From G963663315 sp963668255 (GTDB lineage Bacteria; Pseudomonadota; Gammaproteobacteria; Arenicellales; Poriferihabitantaceae): 64,000 nt of DNA. The position numbers and the translations under genes are program-made. The notes beneath the pieces were generated by a model that did no database searches, was not told the DNA's origin, and saw nothing but the letters and a program-made list of their open reading frames with translations. Below are positions 42,271-51,677 of this stretch, one piece after another (positions within the stretch are counted from its first letter, which is position 1; each line of letters starts with the position of its first letter). The stretch spans positions 496,001-560,000 of the forward strand of contig OZ220708.1 of NCBI GenBank assembly GCA_965116595.1, read 5' to 3'.

Positions 42271-42555
42271 ATGGAGAAACTGTATTTTCTTGTTCTGCTG
42301 ATACTCTTTGTGTCGATGTTGTGCTCATTGATCCGGTCTGGTCTGGGTCCCACCTGGTTTGACAGGGCACTTGCTATAAACACCTTTACAACCAAGATAA
42401 TTCTGACGATTTCTGTCTATCTGTTTGCTGTCGGTCAGCCACAATTTATCGATATTGCATTGCTTTATGGATTGATCAGCTATGTCGGAACACTGGCATT
42501 AATCAGTTACCTTAATCGAGAGGTGATCCCGAAAGAACATGGAAACAACCAATGA
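42271..42555 (+). CDS. mrpF: Mrp-type antiporter subunit F
   Basis: A 94-residue MrpF with three helices. The core RSGLGPTWFDRALAINTFTTKI is the family pattern. It lies 9 bp downstream of mrpE and its stop overlaps the start of mrpG by 4 bp. In solved Mrp complexes the E, F and G subunits form the outer lateral part of the membrane module. Confidence 0.92.
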   Translation: MEKLYFLVLLILFVSMLCSLIRSGLGPTWFDRALAINTFTTKIILTISVYLFAVGQPQFIDIALLYGLISYVGTLALISYLNREVIPKEHGNNQ

Positions 42556-42854
42556 TTGATCTGCTGGGGGGGGTATTTTTATTCCTGGGATCGGTAGTGG
42601 TACTGGTTGGCGGCATTGGTCTGTTGCGGTTACCCGATTGCTTCAGCCGGCTTCACGCCGCCGGGGTAATCGATACTCTGGGTGCATGGCTGGTATTACT
42701 CGGTCTTATGGTTTTATCCACCTCCATAGTGATCGCATTCAAGGTCTTCCTGCTGATCATCCTGTTATTTTTTCTCTCCCCCGTGAATTCCCACGGACTT
42801 TCGGGAATGGCTCTGAAATCCGGCCTGCGTCCCTTCACCAAAAAGCCATCCTGA
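42552..42854 (+). CDS. mrpG: Mrp-type antiporter subunit G
   Basis: A 100-residue MrpG. VLVGGIGLLRLPDCFSRLHAAGVIDTLGAWLVLLG is the classic family pattern, with GLLRLPD...RLHAAG. Three helices are predicted. It starts 4 bp before the end of mrpF and ends 13 bp before the next gene. Confidence 0.92.
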   Translation: MIDLLGGVFLFLGSVVVLVGGIGLLRLPDCFSRLHAAGVIDTLGAWLVLLGLMVLSTSIVIAFKVFLLIILLFFLSPVNSHGLSGMALKSGLRPFTKKPS

Positions 42855-42867
42855 CCGGAACTGTGAA

Positions 42868-43860
42868 ATGATTGACATTATCAACATCGGGATGGACATC
42901 GGTCTGCTCGGGATTTTGCTGGCCTCTGCCGTGTTGATTCTGCGAAGTGGGAACCTGCTTGCGATTACTTTGTTATCAACAGTCTACAGTTTGTCGATCT
43001 GCGCTCTTTTTGTGATTATGGATGCAGTGGATGTGGCCTTTACAGAAGCAGCGGTGGGCGCCGGGATTTCCACCGTTTTGATCCTGGCAGTGATCAAGCA
43101 TAAAGATAAATCCCCTGCCCCCCGCTGGCCCAACACAATTTCTGTTGTGCTTGGGTTGGGACTGGGCGCACTGTTGATAGTTGGAACACTGGATATGTCA
43201 ATGTATGGCAACCCGTTGGCGCCGGCCCATTTGCACCTTGCGCCACGATTTCTCGGTCAGTCCGGAACTGAGACAGGTATTCCCAATGTGGTGACATCTG
43301 TACTTGCCAGTTACAGGGGGTACGATACCCTCGGAGAGGTGGTGGTGATTTTCGCCGCGGGCCTGGCGGTCCTGTTGTTGCTCTCCCCTGCAACTGCGGA
43401 TACAGGCAAACAACTGGAAAATCAACAAAACCAGGGCTGGCTGCCTGCAACCAATCCGATCCTGAAGACTGCTCTGTTACGCGTCATTCCTCTGGTTTTG
43501 TTGTTCGCCCTGTATGTACAGTTTCATGGCGATTATGGTCCTGGCGGTGGATTCCAGGCAGGTGTGATTTTTGGCGCAGGGTTTATAACCTACGGCCTGT
43601 TATGCGGGTCGAAAAAGCTGCTGGCCATATTGAGCGAGCGCTGGATTACCATTGGCATGGCAGCAGGTATGTTGATTTATGCAGGAACCGGGTTAGCGGC
43701 AATGTGGCGTGGTGGAAATTTCCTGGATTATTCCGCCCTCGCCGAAACTCCGACAGCCGGGCAGCATGCCGGCATTCTCATGATTGAACTCGGTGTTGGC
43801 GTCACCGTTGCGTTTACCATGATTTCCCTTTTCATCTGTTTCAGCCAAAACCAGGATTGA
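42868..43860 (+). CDS. fused Mrp subunit A' (DUF4040) and B protein
   Basis: A 330-residue membrane protein. The first about 80 residues (IGLLGILLASAVLILRSGNLLAITLLSTVYSL, then DVAFTEAAVGAGISTVLIL) are the DUF4040 domain that forms the C-terminal part of full MrpA. The second part, ILKTALLRVIPLVLLFALYVQFHGDYGPGGGFQAG, is an MnhB-type domain. The fusion stands where Bacillus mrp operons have the end of mrpA and mrpB. It is 13 bp after mrpG, and subunit C follows. The arrangement E-F-G-(A'B)-C-D resembles the order in membrane-bound hydrogenase modules (Mbh). Confidence 0.88.
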   Translation: MIDIINIGMDIGLLGILLASAVLILRSGNLLAITLLSTVYSLSICALFVIMDAVDVAFTEAAVGAGISTVLILAVIKHKDKSPAPRWPNTISVVLGLGLGALLIVGTLDMSMYGNPLAPAHLHLAPRFLGQSGTETGIPNVVTSVLASYRGYDTLGEVVVIFAAGLAVLLLLSPATADTGKQLENQQNQGWLPATNPILKTALLRVIPLVLLFALYVQFHGDYGPGGGFQAGVIFGAGFITYGLLCGSKKLLAILSERWITIGMAAGMLIYAGTGLAAMWRGGNFLDYSALAETPTAGQHAGILMIELGVGVTVAFTMISLFICFSQNQD

Positions 43861-43862
43861 AA

Positions 43863-44249
43863 GTGGACGCGGATTTATCTTATCTGGCGCCGGGGCTGTT
43901 CAACTACTGGGTCGCTGTTACCCTGTTTGTCCTGGGCCTGATTATCGTCCTGGACAGCCACAACATGATAAAGAAACTGATCGGGTTGAACCTGCTTCAG
44001 TCCGCGGTTTTTTTGTTGTTTATCACCACAGGCAAAGTGACAGGCGGTCATGCTCCGATTCTTGACCAGTCGATTGAAATCTACAGCAACCCGCTGCCCC
44101 ATGTGTTGATTCTGACTGCCATTGTCGTCGGTGTGGCTACCATGGCGCTTGGACTTGCCCTGGTGGTACGAATTCGCCGCGTTTACGGTACTGTCGATGA
44201 GAATGAAATCCAGCACAACCCGGAAGTGGAACCGGAAATTATTCCATGA
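43863..44249 (+). CDS. mrpC: Mrp-type antiporter subunit C
   Basis: A 128-residue MrpC (NuoK-like) with three helices. IKKLIGLNLLQSAVFLLFITTGKVTGGHAPIL and the acidic residue pattern are typical. The start was set at GTG 43863 (VDADLSYL), six bases after AGGA; a TTG at 43857 is the alternative. It overlaps subunit D by 4 bp. Confidence 0.88.
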   Translation: MDADLSYLAPGLFNYWVAVTLFVLGLIIVLDSHNMIKKLIGLNLLQSAVFLLFITTGKVTGGHAPILDQSIEIYSNPLPHVLILTAIVVGVATMALGLALVVRIRRVYGTVDENEIQHNPEVEPEIIP

Positions 44250-45751
44250 GTGTGATAGCAGATAGCCATTTACCTGTATTGCAGGTGATCGTGCCGATGT
44301 TGCTGGCGCCACTGTGTATCCTGATTGGCAACAAGGCTGTAGCCCGTGGTTTCATGCTGACTGCCGCGATAGTGATGTTCGGGATCAGCGTGATGCTGAT
44401 GTCCGGCGTACTCGATGGTCGGCTTTATATCTATGAACTGGGCGGCTGGGCAGCACCCTGGGGCATTGAATATCGTGTCGATCTCGTTACCGCATTTGTG
44501 CTTTTGACTATCAACCTTGTCCACTTGTGGGCATCGGTTTTTTGTCTCGCCGAAAATCATGACAAACCCGATGAAACCGGTCGGCCGGCATTTTACGCAG
44601 CGTGGTTACTGTGTATCGCCGGATTGAATGGCATGGTAGTCACCAATGATGCCTTCAATATGTTCGTTTTTCTCGAAATCAGTTCGCTTGCAACATATGT
44701 GCTGATCAGTTGCGGTCGAGATCCCAGGGCATTGCTTGCGGCATATCGTTACCTGATTATCGGTGCGGTCGGCGCGACATTCGTACTGCTTTCGATTGGA
44801 CTTTTATATATGCAGACAGGCACATTGAATATATCTGATCTGGCTGTGCGGATTGCCGAAAAGGGGGCTGATCGGACAATCATAATGGCGATGTCGTTTT
44901 TTGTTATTGGTATTGGCATCAAGTGCGCCATATTTCCATTACATGACTGGTTGCCGAATGCCTATAACTACGCCCCTGATTCTGTAACGGTTTTATTGTC
45001 GGGGACGGCAACCAAGGTTGCGCTGTATGTATTACTGCGTTTCCTGCATGATCTGTTCAGCGCCGATTTCAGTATCCTGGTCATGCCACTGGACTGGGTC
45101 CTGATCGTCAGTGGCATTCTCGGTATGCTTCTGGCGCCCCTGATTGCACTGCGTGAATCCAGCCTGAAGCGGATGTTTGCCTGGTCCAGCGTGGCACAGG
45201 TATCCTATATTGTGGTCGGGATCGGCCTGGGAACAACGGCAGGGGTAGCCGCGGCGCTGTTGCACCTGTTCAATCATTCAATCATAAAAGCAGTGATTTT
45301 CATGGCTGTCGGGATCCTCATTTCCCGAACCGGTACGGCAAGGATTAAACATCTCGGCAGTGTCGCTCATCATCATCGTTTTGTCTGCTATATCCTGTTG
45401 TTCGGCGGCCTCAGCCTTATCGGACTTCCCGGCACGACAGGCTTTGTCAGCAAATGGGTACTGGTGACCGCGGTAATAGACAAGGGGTTGTGGTGGCTGG
45501 CGATTCCAGTATTGGCCGGATCACTGGCAAGCGCCTCCTATATCTGGCGGATCGTGGAAACGCTGTGGGCAAAACCAGCGCACCTGGAGTTTGGTACACA
45601 GGCGGCTAAAATCGATTTCGTCGAGTGGTTTCCGCTGGTAATAATGACGGCTCTTGCGCTGTGGTTTGGACTCAATGCATCCTGGATCACAGAGACCGTG
45701 ACTCTTGCTGCACAAAGCCTGGTCGATACTGAAATCATGGTGGTGAAGTAA
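44246..45751 (+). CDS. mrpD: Mrp-type antiporter subunit D, first copy
   Basis: A 501-residue NuoL/M/N-family proton-translocating membrane protein with about 14 helices. The core CAIFPLHDWLPNAYNYAPDSVTVLLSGTATKVALYVLLRF includes the conserved lysine and histidine of the family. A glutamate in FLEISSLATYVLIS is the usual helix-5 residue. It overlaps mrpC by 4 bp, and the next gene starts at the last base of its stop. It is the first of three related D-like subunits. Confidence 0.92.
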   Translation: MSVIADSHLPVLQVIVPMLLAPLCILIGNKAVARGFMLTAAIVMFGISVMLMSGVLDGRLYIYELGGWAAPWGIEYRVDLVTAFVLLTINLVHLWASVFCLAENHDKPDETGRPAFYAAWLLCIAGLNGMVVTNDAFNMFVFLEISSLATYVLISCGRDPRALLAAYRYLIIGAVGATFVLLSIGLLYMQTGTLNISDLAVRIAEKGADRTIIMAMSFFVIGIGIKCAIFPLHDWLPNAYNYAPDSVTVLLSGTATKVALYVLLRFLHDLFSADFSILVMPLDWVLIVSGILGMLLAPLIALRESSLKRMFAWSSVAQVSYIVVGIGLGTTAGVAAALLHLFNHSIIKAVIFMAVGILISRTGTARIKHLGSVAHHHRFVCYILLFGGLSLIGLPGTTGFVSKWVLVTAVIDKGLWWLAIPVLAGSLASASYIWRIVETLWAKPAHLEFGTQAAKIDFVEWFPLVIMTALALWFGLNASWITETVTLAAQSLVDTEIMVVK

Positions 45752-47196
45752 TGTTTGAAGGGATATTGCCCGGCCTGTGCGTCCTGTCACCGTTTCTGGG
45801 AGCCTGTGCAGTCGTTGCCAGCAGAAGATCACCCTCCTCAAGAGATGCCGCGCTGATTGTAACCGGACTGGTCACCCTTGCCTTGCTTGTTACCCTGGTT
45901 CTGCGTCTTGACCAGTATCATCACGATCAGGTTCTGTTCCAGATACTGCCCGATCTGCGGATCGCTTTTCATGTCGAACCCTTAGGGTTGATCTTTTCCT
46001 TAAGCGCCGGCCTGTTATGGCCGATCACCTCGGTTTATTCCATCAGCTATCTGAAAGCTGGAGACGATCAACACCAAACCCGTTTCCATGCCCTGTTTTG
46101 TGTCGCAATCGGCAGCGTTATGGGTATCTCTTTTGCAGAAAACCTTTTTACCCTGTTCCTGTTTTACGAGGTACTTACTTTTTCCACCTGGCCCCTGGTC
46201 ACCCATAGTCGCACCCCGTCTGCGGTTGCAGCGGGCCGGGTTTATCTGGGTGTGTTACTTACAACTTCGCTGTTGTTGTTTCTGCTCGCGATTGTACTGG
46301 TGGGCAATTATGGTGAAGGAATTTCGTTTGTACCAGGTGGGGTATTGTCCGAAACACCGACGTTTCTGGTCGGGATTCTGGTATTTCTGTTTCTGTTTGG
46401 TATCGGTAAGGCTGCGGTAATGCCCTTTCACCGGTGGCTGCCCAGAGCCATGATCGCACCCGCTCCGGTCAGTGCATTGCTGCATGCTGTGGCGGTCGTC
46501 AAGGCTGGCGTGTTTTCCATCCTCAAGATCAGCGTCTATATTTTCGGCTTCGACACACTGCAGTCGTTGCCATTTCACGACCTGATTCTCTGGATTCCCG
46601 CAATCACCATATTGCTGGCATCAATCATTGCCATGCGGCAGGATGACCTGAAGGCCCGCCTTGCCTATTCAACAGTGAGTCAATTGTCCTATATCGTGCT
46701 GGGAGCATTGATAGCCAACCAGATGGCCATGGTGGGCAGCGGATTGCACATTACCATGCATGCTTTCGGCAAGATCACCCTGTTTTTCTGTGCCGGCGCC
46801 ATCATGGTACTTGCCGGCAAGAGCAAGGTATCGCAGATGGATGGACTGGGCCGGGCCATGCCGTGGACATTTTCTGCGTTCTTTCTGGCATCACTGTCGA
46901 TAGCCGGGTTGCCACCGGCGGGCGGCTTGTGGAGCAAGTGGTATCTGGCCCTGGCCACCCTGGAGCAGGGACAGGTCGCTTTGCTTGTGGTATTGATGAT
47001 CAGCTCACTGTTGAATGTGTACTATCTGACTGCCATTCCGCTAAGGGCTTTTTTCCTGAAAGGCGAGAGTTCGGGGCAGAGTCTCGAAACCAATCGGGCA
47101 CTGATTATCCCGCTTGTGGTGACCATGTCGGCAGGTATTGCGCTGTTCTTCGTTGCTGATCAAATTGCTGCATTTATTCAACAAGTTGCGATATAA
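45751..47196 (+). CDS. Mrp-type antiporter subunit D-like, second copy
   Basis: A 481-residue NuoL/M/N-family protein, about 14 helices. LFLFYEVLTFSTWPLV carries the helix-5 glutamate, and FGIGKAAVMPFHRWLPRAMIAPAPVSALLHAVAVVKAG contains the conserved lysines and histidines. It starts at the last base of the previous stop (TAATG), and so is translationally coupled. It is divergent from copy 1 at the termini. The order suggests it is an additional ion-translocating unit of the same complex. Confidence 0.88.
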   Translation: MFEGILPGLCVLSPFLGACAVVASRRSPSSRDAALIVTGLVTLALLVTLVLRLDQYHHDQVLFQILPDLRIAFHVEPLGLIFSLSAGLLWPITSVYSISYLKAGDDQHQTRFHALFCVAIGSVMGISFAENLFTLFLFYEVLTFSTWPLVTHSRTPSAVAAGRVYLGVLLTTSLLLFLLAIVLVGNYGEGISFVPGGVLSETPTFLVGILVFLFLFGIGKAAVMPFHRWLPRAMIAPAPVSALLHAVAVVKAGVFSILKISVYIFGFDTLQSLPFHDLILWIPAITILLASIIAMRQDDLKARLAYSTVSQLSYIVLGALIANQMAMVGSGLHITMHAFGKITLFFCAGAIMVLAGKSKVSQMDGLGRAMPWTFSAFFLASLSIAGLPPAGGLWSKWYLALATLEQGQVALLVVLMISSLLNVYYLTAIPLRAFFLKGESSGQSLETNRALIIPLVVTMSAGIALFFVADQIAAFIQQVAI

Positions 47197-47207
47197 CGGG
47201 TGAAAAT

Positions 47208-47474
47208 ATGAACAGGATAACCGACAAATTCAATCAACTGACAGGAGGAGTGCGCAAGGGACTGGCGGTTTTTTTCGGATTATGTGGAATCCTGCTTTTA
47301 CTTGATCTGGTTCTGCATAAACATGGCGACTACTGGTGGAACTTTTTCGGATTTCACAATCTGTTCGGTTTTGTTGCCTGCGTAATACTGGTGCTGGTAG
47401 CGAGCTGGATGAGAAAACCGCTGATGCGGGATGAGCATTACTACGACAAAAAATCGGAGTCGAAGTCGAAATGA
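47208..47474 (+). CDS. small two-helix membrane protein in the Mrp operon (88 aa)
   Basis: An 88-residue protein with two predicted membrane helices (about 18-36 and 45-66) and a charged C-terminus ending DKKSESKSK. The middle contains HKHGDYWWNFFGFHNLFGF, with several histidines and aromatic residues. It lies between the second and third D-like genes, 11 bp after copy 2 and overlapping copy 3 by 4 bp. I recognise no named family. Its tight embedding argues for a real subunit or assembly factor of the complex. Confidence 0.75.
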   Translation: MNRITDKFNQLTGGVRKGLAVFFGLCGILLLLDLVLHKHGDYWWNFFGFHNLFGFVACVILVLVASWMRKPLMRDEHYYDKKSESKSK

Positions 47475-49162
47475 TCAACGCTCCATTTCTCATTTTCCTC
47501 TTCGGTGCTGTCTTGAGCCTGACGGTTCGCGGGAATTTGCGCAAGACCATCATGCTGGTGACACCGGTCATCGGGCTGATCAATCTGGTCACACTGGATC
47601 AATCGCTGTCCTGGTCTGTGCAGTGGCTGGACCTGGAACTGATTCTGTTTCAGGTTGACAGGCTGAATTTTATTTTTGGCGTGCTTTTCCACATTGCCGC
47701 AATCATTGCCATTATTTATGCCTGGCATGTGAACGACCGACCTCAGCAGTTGGTTGCCCTGCTCTATCCTGGCAGCGCACTCGGAGTGGTCTTTGCCGGT
47801 GACTGGCTGACCCTTTTTATTTTCTGGGAATGTCTTGCCATCACCTCGGTTTTCTTTATTACTGCAAGACGTACGCCAACCGCGATCAGAGCGGCTCTGC
47901 GCTACCTGGTTTTTCAGATTGTATCCGGGGTGCTGTTGTTGAGCGGTGCGCTGGTGATGCTGCATGAAACCGGTGATATTTCGATAGGGTCGCTGGATCT
48001 TGATCATCCAGGCGCCAAATTTCTGTTGCTGGCGTTCGGAATCAAGGCAGCATTTCCGCTCCTGCACAACTGGCTGACCGATGCCTACCCGCAAGCAACT
48101 GCTTCAGGCACGGTTTTTCTGAGCGCATTCACCACCAAGGTGGCCGTTTATGTGCTCGCACGTTCATTCACCGGGCTCGACATGCTTGTCTATATCGGCG
48201 CCATCATGGCCTGTTTCCCGATTTTCTACGCGGTGATAGAGAATGATCTGCGGCGTGTGCTCGGATACAGCATGATCAATCAGATCGGCTTCATGATTTG
48301 CGGTATCGGTATCGGCACCGAACTTGCAGTCAACGGGGCGGTAGCGCACGCATTCAATGATGTTATTTTCAAGGGGTTGCTGATGATGTCGATGGGGGCG
48401 GTGCTGTTTCGTACCCGTGAAATGCGCGGCTCTGAACTCGGTGGTCTGGCACGGTCGATGCCCAAAACCACTGGACTGTGTATTGTCGGCGCGGCCTCGA
48501 TATCCGCATTCCCGCTGTTCAGTGGTTTTGTCAGTAAATCCATGGTGATGGCCGCATTGCTGATTGAGAACCATGAAATTGTATGGCTGGCAATGCTGTT
48601 TGCGTCTGCCGGGGTTTTTCATCATGCCGGAATCAAAATACCCTACTTTGCCTTTTTCGCTCATGATTCCGGGAAACGGCCGAAAGATGCACCTGCACAT
48701 ATGCTGATTGCGATGTCGTTAGCCGCTTTGCTGTGTATTTTTATCGGTAGTTATCCCTGGTTGCTGTATCACTATCTGCCGTTTCAGGTGGATTACATAC
48801 CGTTTGATATTCCCCATGTCGTTGAGCAGACCCAGTTGCTGTTTTTCTCGGCGCTGGCTTTTATCTGGCTACAGTTAAAGGGCCTGTATCCACCCGAATT
48901 GAAGTCGACCAATCTCGACAGTGAATGGTTTTACAGAAAACTCTGGCCCGGGATATTTCTTCACATCGCTGCATCTGCCGACCGTCTGCATCGAGGCTTC
49001 ATGGGGATACTTTCCAGCGTAGCCGTTTCATTGACCCCTGTAGCACGAAAACAATCATACGATCTGCTCATGCCATGGTCGGTGCGACAAATGGTAATGG
49101 TTGTCATGGCGCTGCTGGCAATCGTATTATTGCTGTTCTATATTTTCGGCATGACAAATTAA
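47471..49162 (+). CDS. Mrp-type antiporter subunit D-like, third copy
   Basis: A 563-residue NuoL/M/N-family protein. FIFWECLAITSVFFIT has the helix-5 glutamate, and KAAFPLLHNWLTDAYPQATASGTVFLSAFTTKVAVYVL has the conserved lysine and histidines. The C-terminus has a long extra segment (about 100 residues) before the last helix (VMALLAIVLLLFYIFGM), longer than copies 1 and 2. It overlaps the small membrane gene by 4 bp and is last in the operon. The complex thus has three D-like subunits and no full-length MrpA. Confidence 0.88.
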   Translation: MINAPFLIFLFGAVLSLTVRGNLRKTIMLVTPVIGLINLVTLDQSLSWSVQWLDLELILFQVDRLNFIFGVLFHIAAIIAIIYAWHVNDRPQQLVALLYPGSALGVVFAGDWLTLFIFWECLAITSVFFITARRTPTAIRAALRYLVFQIVSGVLLLSGALVMLHETGDISIGSLDLDHPGAKFLLLAFGIKAAFPLLHNWLTDAYPQATASGTVFLSAFTTKVAVYVLARSFTGLDMLVYIGAIMACFPIFYAVIENDLRRVLGYSMINQIGFMICGIGIGTELAVNGAVAHAFNDVIFKGLLMMSMGAVLFRTREMRGSELGGLARSMPKTTGLCIVGAASISAFPLFSGFVSKSMVMAALLIENHEIVWLAMLFASAGVFHHAGIKIPYFAFFAHDSGKRPKDAPAHMLIAMSLAALLCIFIGSYPWLLYHYLPFQVDYIPFDIPHVVEQTQLLFFSALAFIWLQLKGLYPPELKSTNLDSEWFYRKLWPGIFLHIAASADRLHRGFMGILSSVAVSLTPVARKQSYDLLMPWSVRQMVMVVMALLAIVLLLFYIFGMTN

Positions 49163-49187
49163 CCTGGATCAGATGGTATCCCTGGCA

Positions 49188-50334
49188 ATGTCCGTAGACC
49201 GTATAAAGCAGATAAAGCAGGCCCTCACCGCAGTCCAATATCCGGTCTCATCCTCCCTGAGCCTGCCGCCCGAGTGTTACCACGATGACGACTGGCTGGA
49301 GCATGAGATGAATTGCCTGTTCAGACAGGGATGGTTCGGTATCGGCAGGCGGGATCAATGGCAAAATCCGGGTGACTATCAGGCGGTCGAGGTTGCCGGT
49401 GTGCCGATTGTTGTCATCATGGACAGGGACGGCAAACTGCAGGCCTTGTCCAATTCATGCCTGCTATCGAAGCAGCCGGATCATGACCGGAACAGGCAGT
49501 TGCAAGGTGATGGTCTGCCCTTTTCACGGCTGGAGCTATGACACACGGGGTCAGTTGATCTCCGCTCCCAGAATGGAAACCGCAGACTGTTTCTCGGCAA
49601 AACAGTACAGCCTGAAAAAGTTCCACGTGGAATGTCTGGACGGGTTTGTTTTCCTCAGCCTGGAAGAAAATCCGGTTTCGCTGACAGACTGGTCAGGGGA
49701 TTTCGAACAGGTTCATGCACCGTGGTCACTGGAAGATCTGGTCACCGGCCGCAGCAGGACCTTCGATGTCAATTGCAACTGGAAACTGTTTATTGAAATA
49801 TTTAATGAATACTATCACTTGCCTCTGGTTCACCCGCAGTCGCTCAACCACTACTACCCTGAACCCGAGCCCGCTGATGTGGTCATCGGAGAATACACGA
49901 CCCAGTTTGGCGAAACTGACGGCAATCCCGCATTGCTGGACGAAGACCAGGCCCAATCCTTTCCGGTGATCCCGACCCTCGGCGAAAAGGAAAGAAAAGG
50001 AACGCGCTATACTTGGATCTACCCCAACCTGACCTTCGCCGCCAGTATGGACTGCATGTGGACATATCATGTCTATCCGATTACGTCGAAATCCACCCGA
50101 GTGGTGCAAACCGTTTGCTTTCCGCCCGAAACAACCCGGCGCGATGACTTCGGGGAAAAATCTGGATTGTATTACCAACGATTCGATTTTGCGATCGACG
50201 AGGATATTCCCGCGTTGGAGCGACAGCAAGCCGGCATGCAATCCCCTTATGCTGTCCAGGGAAGATTTTCCACGCTGGAACCGTGTGTCGGGAATTTTGC
50301 CTGCTGGTATTCACAGGCGACCCGCAATCAATAA
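49188..50334 (+). pseudogene. Rieske-type ring-hydroxylating oxygenase, alpha subunit, frameshifted
   Basis: Two frames together match a Rieske non-haem iron oxygenase of about 380 residues. The first (from 49188, or 49173) has WLEHEMNCLFRQGWFGIGRRDQW and ends at LSNSC. The second continues with VCPFHGWSYDTRGQL and the mononuclear iron region FNEYYHLPLVH. Between the Cys codon at 49458 and the following codons there are four bases where three are expected, causing a +1 shift. In the resumed frame the expected second ligand His (C-x-H) is a Tyr (TAT at 49465). Both the frame and a cluster ligand are thus lost. Substrate, perhaps a betaine or carnitine type, is unknown. Confidence 0.85.
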
Positions 50335-50362
50335 AACGAGGAGCGATACCCGGTCAATATTC

Positions 50363-50388
50363 GTAGGGGACGGCCCCCGTGCCGACCC
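50363..50388 (+). repeat. GC-rich hairpin repeat (GTAGGGGA, second member)
   Basis: GTAGGGGACGGC followed by a CCCCGT loop and GCCGACCC makes an imperfect hairpin (GGG-A-CGGC against GCCG-A-CCC). It resembles 38663-38691 in position (directly after a gene) and layout. It lies in the gap between the Rieske relic and dsbB. Confidence 0.5.
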
Positions 50389-50401
50389 GAATGATCCGAA
50401 G

Positions 50402-50890
50402 TCAACCCGGACGCCTGAACATCAGGTAAAACGCCAGCAGGGTTAACAGGATCAACCAGATCAGGCTCCAGCCGGGCATCGATATGCCAAGAAATGTCCA
50501 AAGTACCTCCGCGCATTCCCCCGAACCTTTGAATACTGTTTCCAGCATTTTTGTAAAGGGCATCACTTCCAGCATGAAGTCGAGTCCGGGTCCGCACTCG
50601 GGCACCTGATCGGCAGGAAGATTTTGCAGCCAGACATGGCGTGCCGCAATACCGGCGCCGGTCAGGCCGACAAGGATTGCAAGCCCGCTGTAACCCTTTC
50701 TGCCCCACCCATCCGGGTTGTGCAAAAAACCCGCCAGAAACACAACACCCAGCGCGATGAAAGCGATGCGCTGGAAAATACAAAGCGGGCAGGGGTCAAG
50801 CCCGTCGACATGCTGAAAATATAACGCCAGGGCAACCAGCCCGACGCATTCCAAAAAACCGATCAGGGAAAGAGTTCTGTAAGTCGTCAT
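50402..50890 (-). CDS. dsbB: disulfide bond formation protein B
   Basis: A 162-residue inner-membrane DsbB with four helices. The first cysteine pair C34-C37 is in PCPLCIFQR and the second pair is C99 (QVPECGPGL) and C126 (GSGECAEV), both needed for passing electrons from DsbA to ubiquinone. FQRIAFIALG follows the first pair, as in the family. It starts with ATG at 50890 and overlaps the SDR gene upstream by 4 bp, so both may be one transcript. Confidence 0.95.
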   Translation of the reverse strand: MTTYRTLSLIGFLECVGLVALALYFQHVDGLDPCPLCIFQRIAFIALGVVFLAGFLHNPDGWGRKGYSGLAILVGLTGAGIAARHVWLQNLPADQVPECGPGLDFMLEVMPFTKMLETVFKGSGECAEVLWTFLGISMPGWSLIWLILLTLLAFYLMFRRPG

Positions 50891-51648
50891 ATCGAGCAGG
50901 GATCCAAAAATGCGTTGGCGCGGCCGCCGTCCACGTTTATCGTCTGTCCGGTGATGAAATCCGAACAGGAGATCAGGAAATGCGCTGTTCTTGCGATGTC
51001 TTGCGGGTCTCCGGTCCGTTTGAGCGGGGTCCGGGCAATCAGTTGCCGACGGGCATCCAGGTCATCATTGTTTTCCGGCCAGAGAATGGCGCCCGGCGCT
51101 ATTGCGTTGACCCGCACGTCAGGGCCGAGTTCCTGGGCCAGCGACCGGGTGATGGACGCCAGACCGGCTTTTGAGGCGCAATAGGCCGCGTAATGCAGGA
51201 GCGGATGTTGCGCGTAAATATCGATGATATTGATGATCGTACCCTTGGTCTTTTCAAGAAAAGGCGCGGCGGCTCTGGACAGAAAATAAGGCGCCTTGAG
51301 ATTGACGTCCAGTAATTCATCCCACTCCTGCTCGCTGCAGGAGGCCAGTGGAGTTGGGAAGAAGGCTGAGGCATTATTGATCAAACCATCCAGTCGTCCT
51401 GCCTGATCGATGGCTGCGCGGAGCATCTCCTCCAGACTGGAGACATCCCTGAGATCTGCCTGGATTATTGAAGCCGATTCAGGGCGAATCCGGCACAACT
51501 CCTGTTCCAATGATTTTGCTTCTCTTACGCTCCGGTTGTAATGGATGATGACATGCATGCCCTGTGAGTGCAGGTACCGCGCCGTACCGGCGCCAATTCG
51601 CCGCGCTCCCCCGGTAATCAGGATTACCCTGTCTGATGAATCATTCAT
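50887..51648 (-). CDS. pteridine reductase-like SDR (FolM type)
   Basis: A 253-residue SDR. LITGGARRIGAGTARYL (residues 10-26) has the GGARRIG motif seen in pteridine reductases and FolM, instead of the usual TGxxxGIG. NNAS, the catalytic Tyr-Lys of YAAYCASKAG, and GQTINVDGG at the end are present. It likely reduces dihydromonapterin or related pterins. It overlaps dsbB by 4 bp. The divergent MidA-like gene starts upstream, and the promoters share a short region. Confidence 0.85.
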   Translation of the reverse strand: MNDSSDRVILITGGARRIGAGTARYLHSQGMHVIIHYNRSVREAKSLEQELCRIRPESASIIQADLRDVSSLEEMLRAAIDQAGRLDGLINNASAFFPTPLASCSEQEWDELLDVNLKAPYFLSRAAAPFLEKTKGTIINIIDIYAQHPLLHYAAYCASKAGLASITRSLAQELGPDVRVNAIAPGAILWPENNDDLDARRQLIARTPLKRTGDPQDIARTAHFLISCSDFITGQTINVDGGRANAFLDPCSI

Positions 51649-51677
51649 GTTTTGACATCTGCCTGACCGGCGGTCTA

